Assembly: GCF_013426205.1 (NCBI RefSeq)
Contig: NC_089423.1
Coordinates: forward strand, 2,232,001-2,296,000
DNA: 64,000 bases
Direction: 5' to 3'
Origin: Metarhizium brunneum
Lineage: Eukaryota > Ascomycota > Sordariomycetes > Hypocreales > Clavicipitaceae
Both the position numbers and the translations under genes were made by a program. The notes beneath the pieces were generated by a model that saw only the letters and a program-made list of their open reading frames with translations, was not told the origin of the DNA and did not search any database. Below, in pieces: positions 44,745 to 56,069 of this stretch; positions within the stretch are counted from its first letter, which is position 1, and each line of letters begins with the position of its first letter.

Positions 44745-47332
44745 TGTTTTCGACAGAGGCTCGCCTTAGGTAGGTAGGTTCACGGCCGTGATGGTAGACG
44801 AGAGGAAAAAAAAAAGAGGCGGTGGTTGCCCCAAGAAAGAAAAAAAAAAAATTGACTAATCGTGCCTGCACCACGAAAATTCATGCTCCAGCCACATTTA
44901 GTGGAGAATACTTCTTCAATCTATCACGTGATGTGGCTTAGCGTTGGCATTGCCATTCCTACCTGGCTGCGTGGTGGCTTGAACCTTAAAAATGATAGAT
45001 CTGCCACTGGCCAATGGTAAAACAACGCCACTTTCGCAAAAATTTTATGACATTTCACCCAACGGAGTTCTCGAAACGTCTCCCGTCTTGACAACATTGT
45101 ACCTACGGCTAAGCACAGTGCGCCGCTGGCGCTTCATGATTGCCGAGACACATCAGGTGCGATTTTGGACTCTACAGTGCATTCATCTCCTTGGGGTAGA
45201 ACAAGGGATTTTCGTCGTGAAAAAGGAGTGACTACTCAGAACCAAGGCATTGCAGCCCAGAGAGATCTTTATGAAGGCCCATGAAGATCGTTTTCCGGAG
45301 GAGCGCCCCACCCGATATCCACATTGTCCTCTTTGACACCAACTTTCTTCCTATGCCGGCAATAGGCGATATTTATTCAAAGAGACTGGATATCAAGCCG
45401 TGGTTTGGCTATGCCGGTGATAGGCGACTATTCATTCAAAGAGACTGGACATTATGCCTTGATTTGAAACTCGGCTCCGCAAGCCTCGTTCGTGTTTTAC
45501 GACGCCCACTAACTACCTAGGTAGATGACCGACGTCCGAGCAACGACGAGTTCAAAGTTCCAGTCAGCATGGAAGCGGCGTCTGGGGTAGTAGTCGATAC
45601 CCACAAAGCTTCATCATCCTTGAGGATGGTGGATATTATCGAGGACTCGATAGATTACTGGATACGTATGCACGCAGTACATAGATTGTACTTGCCCTTG
45701 ATTGGAAACTGCTGAGTTGCTTGGCATGGCCACAAGAGAAATAGTGGAACACGTCGGGACTGAATAGCTGTCGTCAGCGATTCGCAGATTGCCATCCTTG
45801 ATGCTGAACTAGAGGTATCTTCTGTCAAGTACGGAGCAAGGCCTAGTGAGATCAAGAATGCCCCGGATCTGCTAGGTCTTCCACTTGAATAGTATCCCAC
45901 GTCGGCATGGTTCCAACTCCACATACCAAAAGGACTCCAGTTACTCCGTACAATCTGACCCAACATCCTTGTCTGACATAATGTTGCGAGCGATGGCTAT
46001 CCCAGCGTGGCGCGGTCGTAACGCAACTGACTAGACGCGTGCTTTGCTGACTTGATATTCGGGTGAAAAGACACTTGTTGGGCTTGTATTGGGCTTAAAG
46101 CTGGTAGATGTATGACTCCAAGTTTCAGCCTGTCCGACTTGACTTCTGTAAAGGATTGTTGACTCTCGATTGGTGCTTGGGTCGGCGCTGCTGTTGACTT
46201 TATTATACTTGAGGCTACTACATCAAGACGACGTTGCAACTGGACTTTGTTTGACATGTTGAAAACACACTTTGGGAAGCATGCTTTTGGTTTCTCTAGA
46301 CGAAGGCGTGCCGCTCCTGGCTCATCCACTGTTGCTGGAGGGCGCATTTCTTTTTATTTTGTACTTGTAACACAAGTTGCATGGCATATCTCCTTAATGC
46401 CACCGCGGCTCCGCAGAAGTATTCTGGGGGATCACTTTCGAGCCAATGGATAGTTTATGCTGATTAATGCAGCCATCGCTACCAAACGCCGGCAGCCATA
46501 AGAACTGAAGTATGTACAAGCAAGTTCCTGGGGCGTTCGGGGGCCCTGTGGAGAGAGGAACATGTGAGGCGCGTCGACGGCATTAAGGGGGTGGGATATA
46601 TGGATACATGTTAGGTAACTATTACCAGAGCAAAGTTCTTGGAAGACTTGGATACAGCGGTTGTTATGCATGGAGTGGATGCTGTGGATGTTGATGCAAG
46701 GGTAAATGGGCAGACTGACTCGTTTGGTCTCGACTCGCGGGATCCGGCATAGCCGAGTCCGCGAAAATACATACATACTGTAAGTGGGCAGTTTCGACAA
46801 GTTGGTCACGATGAAATGTCAAGTGAAGAAGAGGGCGAATAGCTTGCGCCATTGGCTGCATGAGACGATGAATGTGTACTTGGACGGGAGCAGCAGGTGC
46901 TGGGTAAAGTAATTAATTATGCACAATTACACATAGACTCAAGGTTCGGGTGGAAACAAGTCAGTTGCTTGATCTGCACATCATCTTCTCGTTTTCTCCA
47001 TTTTTCTTCCTCAAATGGGCAAGTGTGTGGTGGAGGATTTTTCTCTTCTTTCCCGCTCCCCCGTAACGAGAATAAAGTTTTTCTCTCTGGCTCTTTCCCA
47101 ACTTGTACGTTCCTCACACCAAGGCGCAGCGGCGGCGGGCCCAGACTATCGACACGTCCAGTCTCGTTTTGCAATTGAAATATATTGGCCCCAACGGCCA
47201 ACGGGGAAGACCCAGAGTATAAAAAACAATAGTTCCCCGTACCCCATGATATTCTCCGCATTCGAGCACGATCTGTCTCTACTTCATCTCATCTGGCACT
47301 ATCCTGCTCCCCAGGTCTAGTCACTGGCCAAC
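44745..47332. other. Gene-poor region upstream of SNU13 and the amino-acid transporter
   Basis: 2.6 kb with no gene I can support. Features: poly-A tracts near 44806-44853, a 58-bp tandem duplication at 45351-45466, TACTCCGTA at 45942-45950, and short TACCTAGGTAG-type strings near 44768 and 45517. The last 400 bp presumably hold the transporter promoter. Confidence 0.5.
45351..45466. repeat. Tandem duplication, 2 x 58 bp
   Basis: The unit starting ctatgccggcaataggcgat at 45351 is repeated from 45409 as ctatgccggtgataggcgac. Both contain ttcaaagagactgga. The copies differ at roughly ten positions, several of them C/T or A/G. It lies in no recognised gene. Confidence 0.8.
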
Positions 47333-49074
47333 ATGTCCAAGCTTGAGACGTCCCAAGACCCGCACAATGATCTCTCGGACCAGATCGAGCGTGCTGCTTC
47401 TCCCTCTGAGGGAGAGGTGATCGATACCGAGGTCAAGACCAGCGATGCCGTCTTTGGAAACATCACAGACGGAGGGCCCAACTACCGCAATGTAAGCCGA
47501 AGCACTGATGGCCTTGTTTGACCCTGTTCCTGTCGCCCCGATATGCTGATCGTCCCGGCCAACAGGTTGGATGGTTGGGAACTGCCGCTCTCATGATGAA
47601 GACGCAAATTGGCCTGGGTGTTCTTTCGATCCCGTCAGTCTTTGACACCGTGGGGCTCATCCCCGGTGTCATCCTTCTCTTGTTCGTTGGAACCATCACC
47701 ACTTGGTCGGCCTATATGATTGGTGTTTTTAAGCTCCGACACCGTCAAGTATACGGCATTGACGATGCAGGCGGCCTGATCTTTGGGCGCATTGGACGTG
47801 AGGTCTTTGGCGTTGCCTTTACCCTCAGTAAGCACATACCGACTAACCACCATGGGCATGAGCATGAGCATGAGCATGAGCATGGCCACGGCCCAGGGGT
47901 GTGTGTGAGTTTTGCTAACCAGTCTCGTCATTAGTCTTGACCTTTGCATCTGCCGCAGCCATGATTGGCATCTCGGTTGCTTTCAATGCCCTTTCCACCC
48001 ATGGCGCATGTACTGCCGTGTTTGTTGCAGTGGCGGCGGTTTTTGGATTCACTTTTGCGAGTATCCAAACGCTGGGTAAGATTAGTGCGTTGGCATGGAT
48101 CGGCGTTACTTCTATTGTTATCGCTGGTGAGTTTACGCCCCTCTGGGCACAACCGTGAATTTTCACATCCGGCCCTGTTCTAACTCTTGAATCGTGTAGT
48201 TTTCACCGTCACAATCGCCGTCGGTGTCCAGGGTAAACCTTCGAGTGCTTCTCAAGACTACGAGGGCCCTTGGAGGTCCAATTACGAGCTTTTCAAGAAC
48301 CCCAGCTTTAGCGACGCTCTAGGAGCCATTACGACACTCATCTTTGCTTATGCCGGCACCCCAACTTTCTTCAGTATTGCGTCCGAGATGAGAGATCCCA
48401 AGCACTACACCAAGGCGTTGATGATGTGCCAAAGTGTCATTACGTTGGCGTACATCGTGGTCGGTGTGGTCGTCTACTACTTCTGCGGATCCTATGTTGC
48501 CTCTCCTGCGCTCGGCTCGGCTGGCCCGTTGATTAAGAAGGTCGCCTATGGAATTGCTCTTCCTGGTCTGCTGGTCACCGATCTTTTGCTCATCCATGTT
48601 AGCCTCCCCCATGAAGCCATCGCCAAACAAGAATTGAAGCAGCTAACCGTGATTCTCTAGCTTGCCGCCAAATCCATCTTCGTTCGAGTCCTGCGCAACT
48701 CAAAGCATCTGGCCTCCAACACCCCCAAGCACTGGGCAGTTTGGCTGGGCTCAACCTTTGCCATCACCGCTGTGGGCTATGTGATTGCTAGCGCCATCCC
48801 CATTTTTGGACAGCTTATCGCACTTGTTGGAGCGCTTCTTGGCCCGATTTTGTGCTTCCACCCACCCGGTTTCATGTGGATGTACGACAACTGGAAGAGA
48901 TCCGACGGCCGGAAACAGGCACGATGGTACTCTGGAGTCGCTTCCAGTGTCTTTGTGGTCGTCACCGGGACTTTTTTGATGATTGCTGGCACTTATAGCG
49001 CCATTTATACCATTGTCAACACGCCGGGAAGCTCCAAGGTTTGGTCCTGTGCGGACAACTCCAACTCCACGTGA
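47333..49074 (+). CDS. Amino-acid transporter, AAAP family (Neurospora Mtr-like)
   Basis: Exons 47333-47491, 47566-47827, 47935-48126, 48200-48597 and 48661-49074 give 474 aa. A hydrophilic N-terminus of about 75 residues precedes about eleven membrane segments. The first has ALMMKTQIGLGVLSIPSVFD, the signature start of AAAP transporters. ALAWIGVTSIVIAG, TTLIFAYAGTPTFFSIASEM and LIKKVAYGIALPGLLVTDLL follow. The layout matches the Neurospora N-system (neutral/aromatic) amino-acid permease Mtr and its many fungal relatives at the plasma membrane. Substrate range is inferred. The second intron (47828-47934) contains a GAGCAT repeat. All exon phases are consistent and no damage is seen. Confidence 0.92.
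47858..47887. repeat. Hexanucleotide repeat (catgag)n inside an intron
   Basis: About four copies of CATGAG flanked by CATGGG and CATGGC, entirely within the second intron of the transporter gene. Confidence 0.8.
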
Positions 49075-50741
49075 GTTGAGATGCATGCATGTTTCAGACC
49101 TTATATTGCATTGCCCTGTGTTACTTGTAGCTTGTTTTGTTTTCGCGGAAAAGGAAAAAAAAAGATCTGGTTGGAATGCTTCCCCTCAATTTTGCTTACG
49201 CAAAGCCTTGAATTTAGCCTGCAGCACTTCCGCGGGGGGTGAAGCGAGACTTTGGTTATCATGAACAGCAACCGACGAAGCGTGTCGGGTTTTCTACATA
49301 TCCATTTTTAGTTCGACTGGTATAGAAAAAAGCCAATTGTATACAACCGGAGACTAATGCTTTCGGTGGAGAGAGAAGCGATGGCGCGGCGAGTGTATAT
49401 TATGCATTTAGAAGACATGTACACGCAGGGCGTGAAAAGAATAACTTAGAGAATAGAGAACAGTAGATGGTCTCCATTTTGTTTTGATGCTGTCATGGTA
49501 TGTACATGGATGAAATGATGCGATGGTTATAGCTGCTCGGTCTTGAAGAGCAATATCGTCATAGGGTTAGGCAGTAGAGCCTCATGGTCTCTAGAATACT
49601 CAAGAGGCATTTCTCAAACCAGAGACTATGGTGTATGTATGTTTTTGGAGTCCCTAAATCGTGTTGTGGGTGAGCTGAATAACAGCCACTTAAGCAGCTT
49701 GGGTGCTGGCGATTCCACCATCATACTTGGATGGGCATGTCTATGTATGTATGTACATATGTAAGCTTACCAATCTTAAATCGGAGTCCCATACTCCGTA
49801 GCCAAGTACAGTTTAGTCAGTCTTCCATCACATTGGCACTTCAAGTCTGTTCGTGGAGGGCCATCGGCGGCTGTGGCACAAAGGCTCCGGCATTGTCGAG
49901 AGATGTTGGGCCTGTTCACCTGATGGCATTGACCATGGACAAATGGCATCAGTAAGGAGCCGATGACGAGCATTTCCACTACTCCGTGGTACCGTCTTCA
50001 TTCCATAATGGCTTGCAACGAGGACCGGTGACCCGCCGGGTCAAGTTTTGCCCTGTCAGACTGCGGCGGCCATTTCCCCCACACACGAATGGTGCTTCAG
50101 ACCGCATTGAATGATAGATACCCTTGTAACTTTCAGCGTCGTCGCCTCATTTTCGCAACTGGATTCGACCAGGGAATGCGCCATGGAGCTGGAGGAATCG
50201 TGGGGCGGGCCGTGAATGGCGCGATCCAGCCACCCAGCCATCGTTGGTACTAATACTAGTACGGAGTACATGCATGCTACAATGCAATCTTCTGTCGTTG
50301 GGCCTGACACTGTGTTCATTAATACCATACAATTGCCGTAACTCCTTGATCCAAACCGAGCTGAAATTGGGCACAGTCTGGTCTCTGAGGTCTGTGGTCT
50401 GTGGTCTGGCCTGCGCTTTTGTTTTTGTCTTTGCCTTCCTTTTCCCCCCTGGCTCCACAATTATAAGGCCATAATTCAACTTCAACACTATGCGGAAGAA
50501 ATAACTATGCACTAACATGAACAAGACCAGGGTCAGCTGCATATATCACTCCGTAGCTCTGTACTCCATATGCACGAGGAACTTGGACCTGACATCCATA
50601 TATCCCTCCCATTGGTCGCTTGAGCACCACGGTTTGCCATCCTCCTCGCACATCTCGGAGTCTGCCCTACCGAGTACGGCATCCCTGATCATCAACCCAT
50701 CGCTTGTGCCAGCCTCATAGATTCGCACTACTTACAATATA
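49075..50741. other. Intergenic, transporter to ARV1
   Basis: 1.7 kb without a supported gene. TACTCCGTA at 49792-49800 and TACGGAGTA at 50260-50268. Several ATGTATGT runs lie near 49635 and 49740. Confidence 0.45.
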
Positions 50742-51844
50742 ATGCCAATCTGTATCGAGTGTAGACACCCCGTCAAGACACTATGGACCAAATACTCGGG
50801 CGCTGGTGACCAGTCTAGCGGACACAACATCCGCCTAAGCGTCTGCCGAAACTGCGGTTTCTTTTGCGACAAGTATGTCGAGCATGACTTTGTCGTCATC
50901 TTCATAGACTTGGTCTTGATCAAGCCGCAGGTAACTATGGCCTTGGGTGCTTGTAGCGTCTGCCGCGTCGAGGAGGAGCCGTATGGTTTGTCACTTGGTG
51001 CTAATTGCGACGCGACCTCCCTGAACAGGTCTACAGGCACCTCCTCCACAACACCTTGATGCGGAATGGCGATCGGTTCGATGTATGTACAACTAACTGT
51101 CTGTCGCACTGGCCGTGTATACACGAGACCATTTTGAGCCCTACTCCTTGCTGGCACTCGTGGCGTGCCAACGCTGATACTGAACACGTGCTAACCAACG
51201 CGCCCGCCTTTCACTCGGAGCAGCCTTCCATCATCCGACTGGGCATCCTGCTGCTGCTGTTTGATGTCTATCTGACGTGGGAGCGCATCGAGAAACGGGC
51301 CGGTCCAGCCATGTTCCCTGGCGGAGGCAACCTAGGCAACCTGGCCCAGCAGCCCATTGCGGTACAATACCTCTTCTTCTTAGTTCTCTGCACATTATCA
51401 ACACTGGCATTCCATCTTATTATTCGATTTCTCACCTGCTCGTCGTATTCGCCCTTTGATATACTGGGTATCATGCCGCGATACGCACGTCCAAATTCGG
51501 TCTCGACAGCATTGCTCTTATCTTCCTACACGAAGCTATTCCCAATTCTCATGGTTATATGGAAGTATGACATCCCTGCTGCAGCTAGGCCCTTGGGCTG
51601 GGCAGTCGTAGCGAATAATATCGAGGCTCTGAGAATTCTGTTGGATTGTAAATATTATACAGCTTGTATCCTTGCACTAGCCGGCGCAACCTCGCGGTGG
51701 GCTGCAGGACGATTTATTCTTATAGCTGCCGGGCTTGGTGATGTTGATTCCATCAGTGAGAGCAGCGTCGCTGCTGATGGGAGGGCGCTCTGGGCTTTGT
51801 TCCTGTTGATCAGGGACTGGGCCGGTCGATTGGCCGTGGGTTAA
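50742..51844 (+). CDS. ARV1: Arv1 sterol/GPI-lipid homeostasis protein
   Basis: Exons 50742-50930, 51029-51082 and 51224-51844 give 287 aa. The N-terminal Arv1 homology domain has the two CxxC-type pairs (MPICIECRHP and SVCRNCGFFCDKYVEHD), then FVVIFIDLVLIKPQ-VYRHLLHNTL across intron 1. Membrane segments follow (LGILLLLFDVYLTWERI, AVQYLFFLVLCTLSTLAFHL, LFPILMVIWKYDIPAAARPL). Arv1 is an ER membrane protein needed for sterol distribution and GPI-precursor handling in yeast. Intron 2 (51083-51223, 141 nt) is a multiple of three and has no stop in frame, so unspliced message would encode a protein 47 residues longer. I annotate it as an intron because the family does not have that insert. Confidence 0.88.
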
Positions 51845-53486
51845 TGCTGAGGCGAAGCCGTCTCTGGCAAGAATTCGGTTAGTATTCCTACTGAACAAGG
51901 TGGCGTTGACAAGATTGAGTTGACAACAATACATGCCCAGGGCCGCCGACTGCTTCGGTGCGCTTATGTAATACCGGCATGAAGACGGGTCGCGCCTGCT
52001 CACGCGTATCGAGGCTATTCCAATACATCTGATGGACATTGGACATAGCTCGTGACTCATGGAGCATGCGCCGACACTATTAGCCGCTCTAGGAAAGACC
52101 AGCTCCCTCAGTCTTCATCCCGCTATATGAATCCGTCAAGTCTCCAAGTATGATTGATGTGCTTCTCGCTTTGACTTTGGAGGCATTCATTGTTCTGCCC
52201 ACCTGCGCGAGGATATGCCTCAAATGCCTGGATGATTGCCCCTACCATCGCTAGGAAATGTCCTTGCTTGACATATGAGCAGCTTAGAGCTATCCCTATA
52301 TCATACAGCACCCCGGGTAGTTATTCGACGTGAACGATACCTTCGCGCCACAAACGTACTTGTCGCCCCGTGAGCGTGAAGCAAGCGAAAGAAGGAACTA
52401 TTCCTGTGCACGGTGACAAGATGCTAATTCTCGTTCCCGTTGGCTCAAGCTTGAACGAGACTCGCATGTTTGAGCGCCTTCAGGGTGACCTTGTGTAAGA
52501 CAGCATGAAGGAAGGAGAGGATCTGGACTTGGGCCACGACAATGTCGACATAAACGGCGTACACTTCCTCTCCGATTACAAAGTCGCCCGGGTATGGAGG
52601 GTAGTTTCTGATACATCACTAAACTTGCTACCAATCAGACCGATGGCTTACTGAGACATGCTACATACCGGCAACATCATAGATGAGTCGCTGTGCGAGT
52701 GGCTTGCTAGCTGAGCTTTCATCAAGTCATGTACACAGTCAGTGGCAACTGATATTTGCCCACCAAGAAGTATTTGCTAATGTATTATAGTTTGTTATAG
52801 TACAAGGCGCGATAGCTGGGCACATGGCCTGGTTCAACACTCTTTGCCACCCCCCTGTGAATCATTCTACTTTTGCGTCCGAAGTGTAGTGTAACACACC
52901 AACACAAAAGGCGTTCCTTCTGAGAAGAAGGAATCCCGTCGGCGGTTGTCAATTATGTTGATCAGCTGGTTTGATGAGTGTGATGGGTACTGCAACTATG
53001 GTGGAAGTCGGCGACTACGTCCACAAACACGGTTCAGACGGGCAAAGCCACATAAAACCCACGACTATGAGGCACGCTACAAGAATAGCAATGGCAAGCC
53101 ACGTACTACATCATTGGTCTTAGTGCCGGAGATCCTTCGACCTTTGGGGCTCTATGCATGCTGCCTAATGGGGAGACCAGTGGGAGCGACTCAGCTAGTT
53201 AAGGATTAGGATGATTCGGGGCCGGGCTCGACAACAACAGTCTCGGGATAGCAATCTCGTATCCTCGGCTGTCAATTGCATTGGCAATTGCTCTTCACGC
53301 CATCCTTGCCGGCAAGCCCGAAATAGAGAACTGGAATTATAAATAATCTGCCGAGCGCCTACAACTCTGCCCGTCCCGTCTTGCAAGCCACTGCAATTCA
53401 ACATTATTTCTGGGACATTTATATTATCATACGAATATATTTGTTTTATCAACAAGCCCATTCTACACGCACAACTGCTGTAAAAA
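51845..53486. other. Intergenic, ARV1 to methyltransferase, possible gene remnant
   Basis: 1.6 kb without an intact gene. At about 52382-52600 one plus-strand frame reads like coding sequence interrupted by TAA (EGTIPVHGDKMLILVPVG, ETRMFERLQGDLV, stop, GEDLDLGHDNVDINGVHF). I do not recognise the family, so it is listed only as a possible relic. Confidence 0.4.
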
Positions 53487-54556
53487 ATGCCGAGCGAAGC
53501 CATCGACGGTTATATTCTCGGCAGGGATGTTGCCCACTCCGTGAGGTAATTGCCATATCTTGGAACACCCATCAACTTGAATGACGCTAAATTCGTTGAT
53601 GAGCAAAGATTAGATGCACAGCACTTCCTTTGGAGACTGCATCAGGGCTACTTGCTCCACCCACACATAAAGCTTACAGACAGAATGAGTGTTGCAGACA
53701 TTGGGACCGGAACAGGGTGGGATATTCTCCATAACCATATACAGAGTTTGAGTCGAGCACCACACTGACATATAGGCGTAGGCTTTGGCTTCTGGATCTT
53801 GCACGAGAGGTTCCCAGCTCAGTCACTCTTCATGGATATGATATATCCGACAAGCAGTTTCCTCCTTCACAGATGCTGCCCCAGAATGTCTCGCTCAAGC
53901 AACTAGACTCCTTGGGAGACGTTCCCACTGAATTGCAAGGCCGATACGACGTCGTTCACCTCCGAATGTGGGCGAACAACCTGTCTTCAAAGGAGGTGGG
54001 TTCTTTCATCTGCAACCTCTCCAAGATGCTAAGTATAGAAGCCCAATACTCTATAATTGAGGACCTCAGAGTCGCTAACAGGTTGAAATGGGATTAGAAC
54101 CTGGAGGCTACATCCAATGGGAGGACGTAGATCTGTGTAACCACGGAATTAGGACGAAACAGGTGGAAGAATTTGATCAGCAGATGAAGGAGCTCTTCAA
54201 GCTTGCGGGGAGAGATTACAGGTACTTGCGAATTTCCATGTTTTTCTCGGTTGACCTTGATTCTTACATTCCCACGCGACAGTTGGATTCAAACCTTGCC
54301 TTGTTCGCTTCAAAGACATGAGTTCAAAATTATAGACCACAGAAACGCTTCTTTTGCAGATGACCTGGTCCATCTATGCACCAACACATATCTCACAGCA
54401 ATCGGCGAAATGATAGAGGGCATCAAAAGAACGGCCAGTGGCCCGTTGTGTTCAACGATTCAGAAAGCTGAAAGCTCGCTTAGTTTGCTTCTGAGCCAGA
54501 ACCATGGAGCAGCCTACAATTGGGGGCCCTTCTCAGCACTGGCGCAAAGGAGCTAA
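53487..54556 (+). CDS. LaeA-like class I SAM-dependent methyltransferase
   Basis: Exons 53487-53545, 53609-53716, 53782-54032, 54098-54221 and 54283-54556 give 271 aa. The spliced protein follows the LaeA/UMTA-type pattern: YILGRDVAHSVR-LDAQHFLW at the start, motif I VADIGTGTG-LWLLDLAREV spanning intron 2, GYDISDKQFPPSQMLP, RYDVVHLRMWANNL, LKPGGYIQWEDVDL formed across intron 3, and SWIQTLPCSLQRHEFKIIDH in the last exon. Unspliced, the locus looks broken, but every junction has GT..AG and matching phase. Donors of introns 2 and 3 (GTGGGA, GTATAG) are weak. Relatives methylate small molecules or modulate secondary metabolism. No biosynthetic backbone gene is nearby in this window, so the role is open. 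Confidence 0.8.
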
Positions 54557-55468
54557 ATAACGGGTGTCCTAGGAAGAAGGGAAAAAGGAGGCCGTTTTCC
54601 CTTTTTGTTCCTCCCGTTTACCGGGTGACCTGTGTCTGGGTACAGTGAGTTCTCGTAATGTCTCACGGGGCTCTGACATGATAGCTTCACTGCACAATTA
54701 TAATATATCATTGATATTTACCAACACACGCGTATAAACAGTTTGGTCTACCTATTGGGAGTCGTAAACATGGTGACCGTCACCAATTACACATGTGTAG
54801 TCATGGGACGCAGGATACCACACCCTGAAGGTTCAAGTGAAGGATGATGGCCTTTCGCTTCATGGGATAATCTAGCGTGAGGGACAGCGACAGATGAAAG
54901 AGAAATACACTAATTAATCTCCCATGTACAGAAGAGAGCGCTTGTTGAATGGAGGGTAATTTTGGCAACTATTCAACTCGACAACTTGACGTGCTTGGAA
55001 CGAAAGAGAGAAGCCGGGAAAGGAGGCTTACTGCGAGAGATTTTGTTGTAAATTATTTATTAACTTGGAATTAATATTAATAGGTTTAATTTTAGTTTTA
55101 ATTTTTTTTTGAAAGTTTTGAAAGTTTCTTGATTTTTTTCGTTCCTTTGTATTCATCAAGTGCCGTCAAGATGTGCCAGTCGCTAACACGCTTTTTAGTT
55201 GTCACTCCATTAAACATCAATGTCAAATCGAGCCCGAAACTCGGCTATACTACACCCATCATCAACTTCCTCACGGCCGTCTTCAGCCTTTACACTCATC
55301 CATCTGCCAACTCAAAGAGACGTCCTTCAGGTTTCCCAAAAAAAGACCAATCCAAGTTGCACTTGTACCCCACGGTTCGCAGATGACAGACCATGAAAGG
55401 GCATCTTCCACCCCTTCACGGGAGGGCTTTCGCTCCCCTCCACGAGTTCAATCTTCTCCAAAGCAGCT
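54557..55468. other. AT-rich intergenic region
   Basis: 0.9 kb. An imperfect hairpin-like gggaaaaagg/ttttcccttttt lies at about 54578-54606, and a very AT-rich block at 55042-55138. No supported gene. Confidence 0.45.
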
Positions 55469-56069
55469 TTACAACTTTGGGGCCTCGGTAGAAGCAGCCG
55501 GCGCAGGGGCTCCCTGAGAAGCCTCGGTAGGAGCAGGCGGTGCAGGGGCTCCCTGAGAAGCCTCCTGGCCCTTGGCGTCTTTGAAGGCCTTCTTCTTATC
55601 GTCCAGCTCCTTCTTGAGATCCGCGGGAATAGCGGCATCGGCAGCATCCTTGGCAGCCTGCACGCCCTTCTTGGCCTCCTCTACCTTGCTCTTTTCCTCC
55701 TCGGGAATCTTAGCCTGGGCCGCCTCCTTGGCGGCCTTCAGGTTCTTCTTGGCTTCGTCCACCTTGGTCTTTTCGGCCTCGGGGATGGCAGCCTTGGCCG
55801 CCTTGGCCGCCGCCTTCATTTCTTTAAAGGCGTCCTGTACCCTCTGGTCCTGGCGCTTGGCAAAGTGCATCAAGGGCGCGGATCGGCTGGCAAGGTCGAA
55901 CTCGCTGACGTCGTCGGCTGTGCGGCGCTCATTGTGAGTAGTTGCCGCCAGGGCAGACGCGCTCACTGATAGGGGAGAGAGTTAGAAGGCTGTTGAGAGT
56001 GTGCGGGATACCGCGGGATCAGGTGAAAAACCTACGAGCAATAAGAGCCAAGTTGTGGATGCGAACCAT
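55469..56069 (-). CDS. Secreted or wall-associated charged repeat protein, unknown function
   Basis: Exons 56069-56036 and 55965-55469 give 176 aa. Splicing joins MVRIHNLALIA to LSASALAATTHNERR, which makes a convincing signal peptide; without the intron there is none. The mature part is Lys/Glu/Ala-rich and helical, with about three related units of 26 residues (AIPEAEKTKVDEAKKNLKAA, KIPEEEKSKVEEAKKGVQAA, AIPADLKKELDDKKKAFKDA). The C-terminus repeats a 13-residue unit starting EASQGAPAP, mirrored by a 39-bp DNA repeat at 55482-55560. No cysteines remain after cleavage. It resembles no enzyme. A coiled-coil surface or secreted protein is the most I can say. Confidence 0.7.
55482..55560. repeat. 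Tandem repeat, 39-bp unit, within the secreted protein gene
   Basis: Two copies of gcctcggtag(a/g)agcag... ending ctccctgagaa, starting at 55482 and 55521. They encode the 13-residue Pro/Ala repeat near the C-terminus. Confidence 0.8.

Noticed and set aside
54578..54606. Hairpin-like purine/pyrimidine element after the methyltransferase
   Set aside because: Imperfect and short; fungal genes do not need such a terminator.
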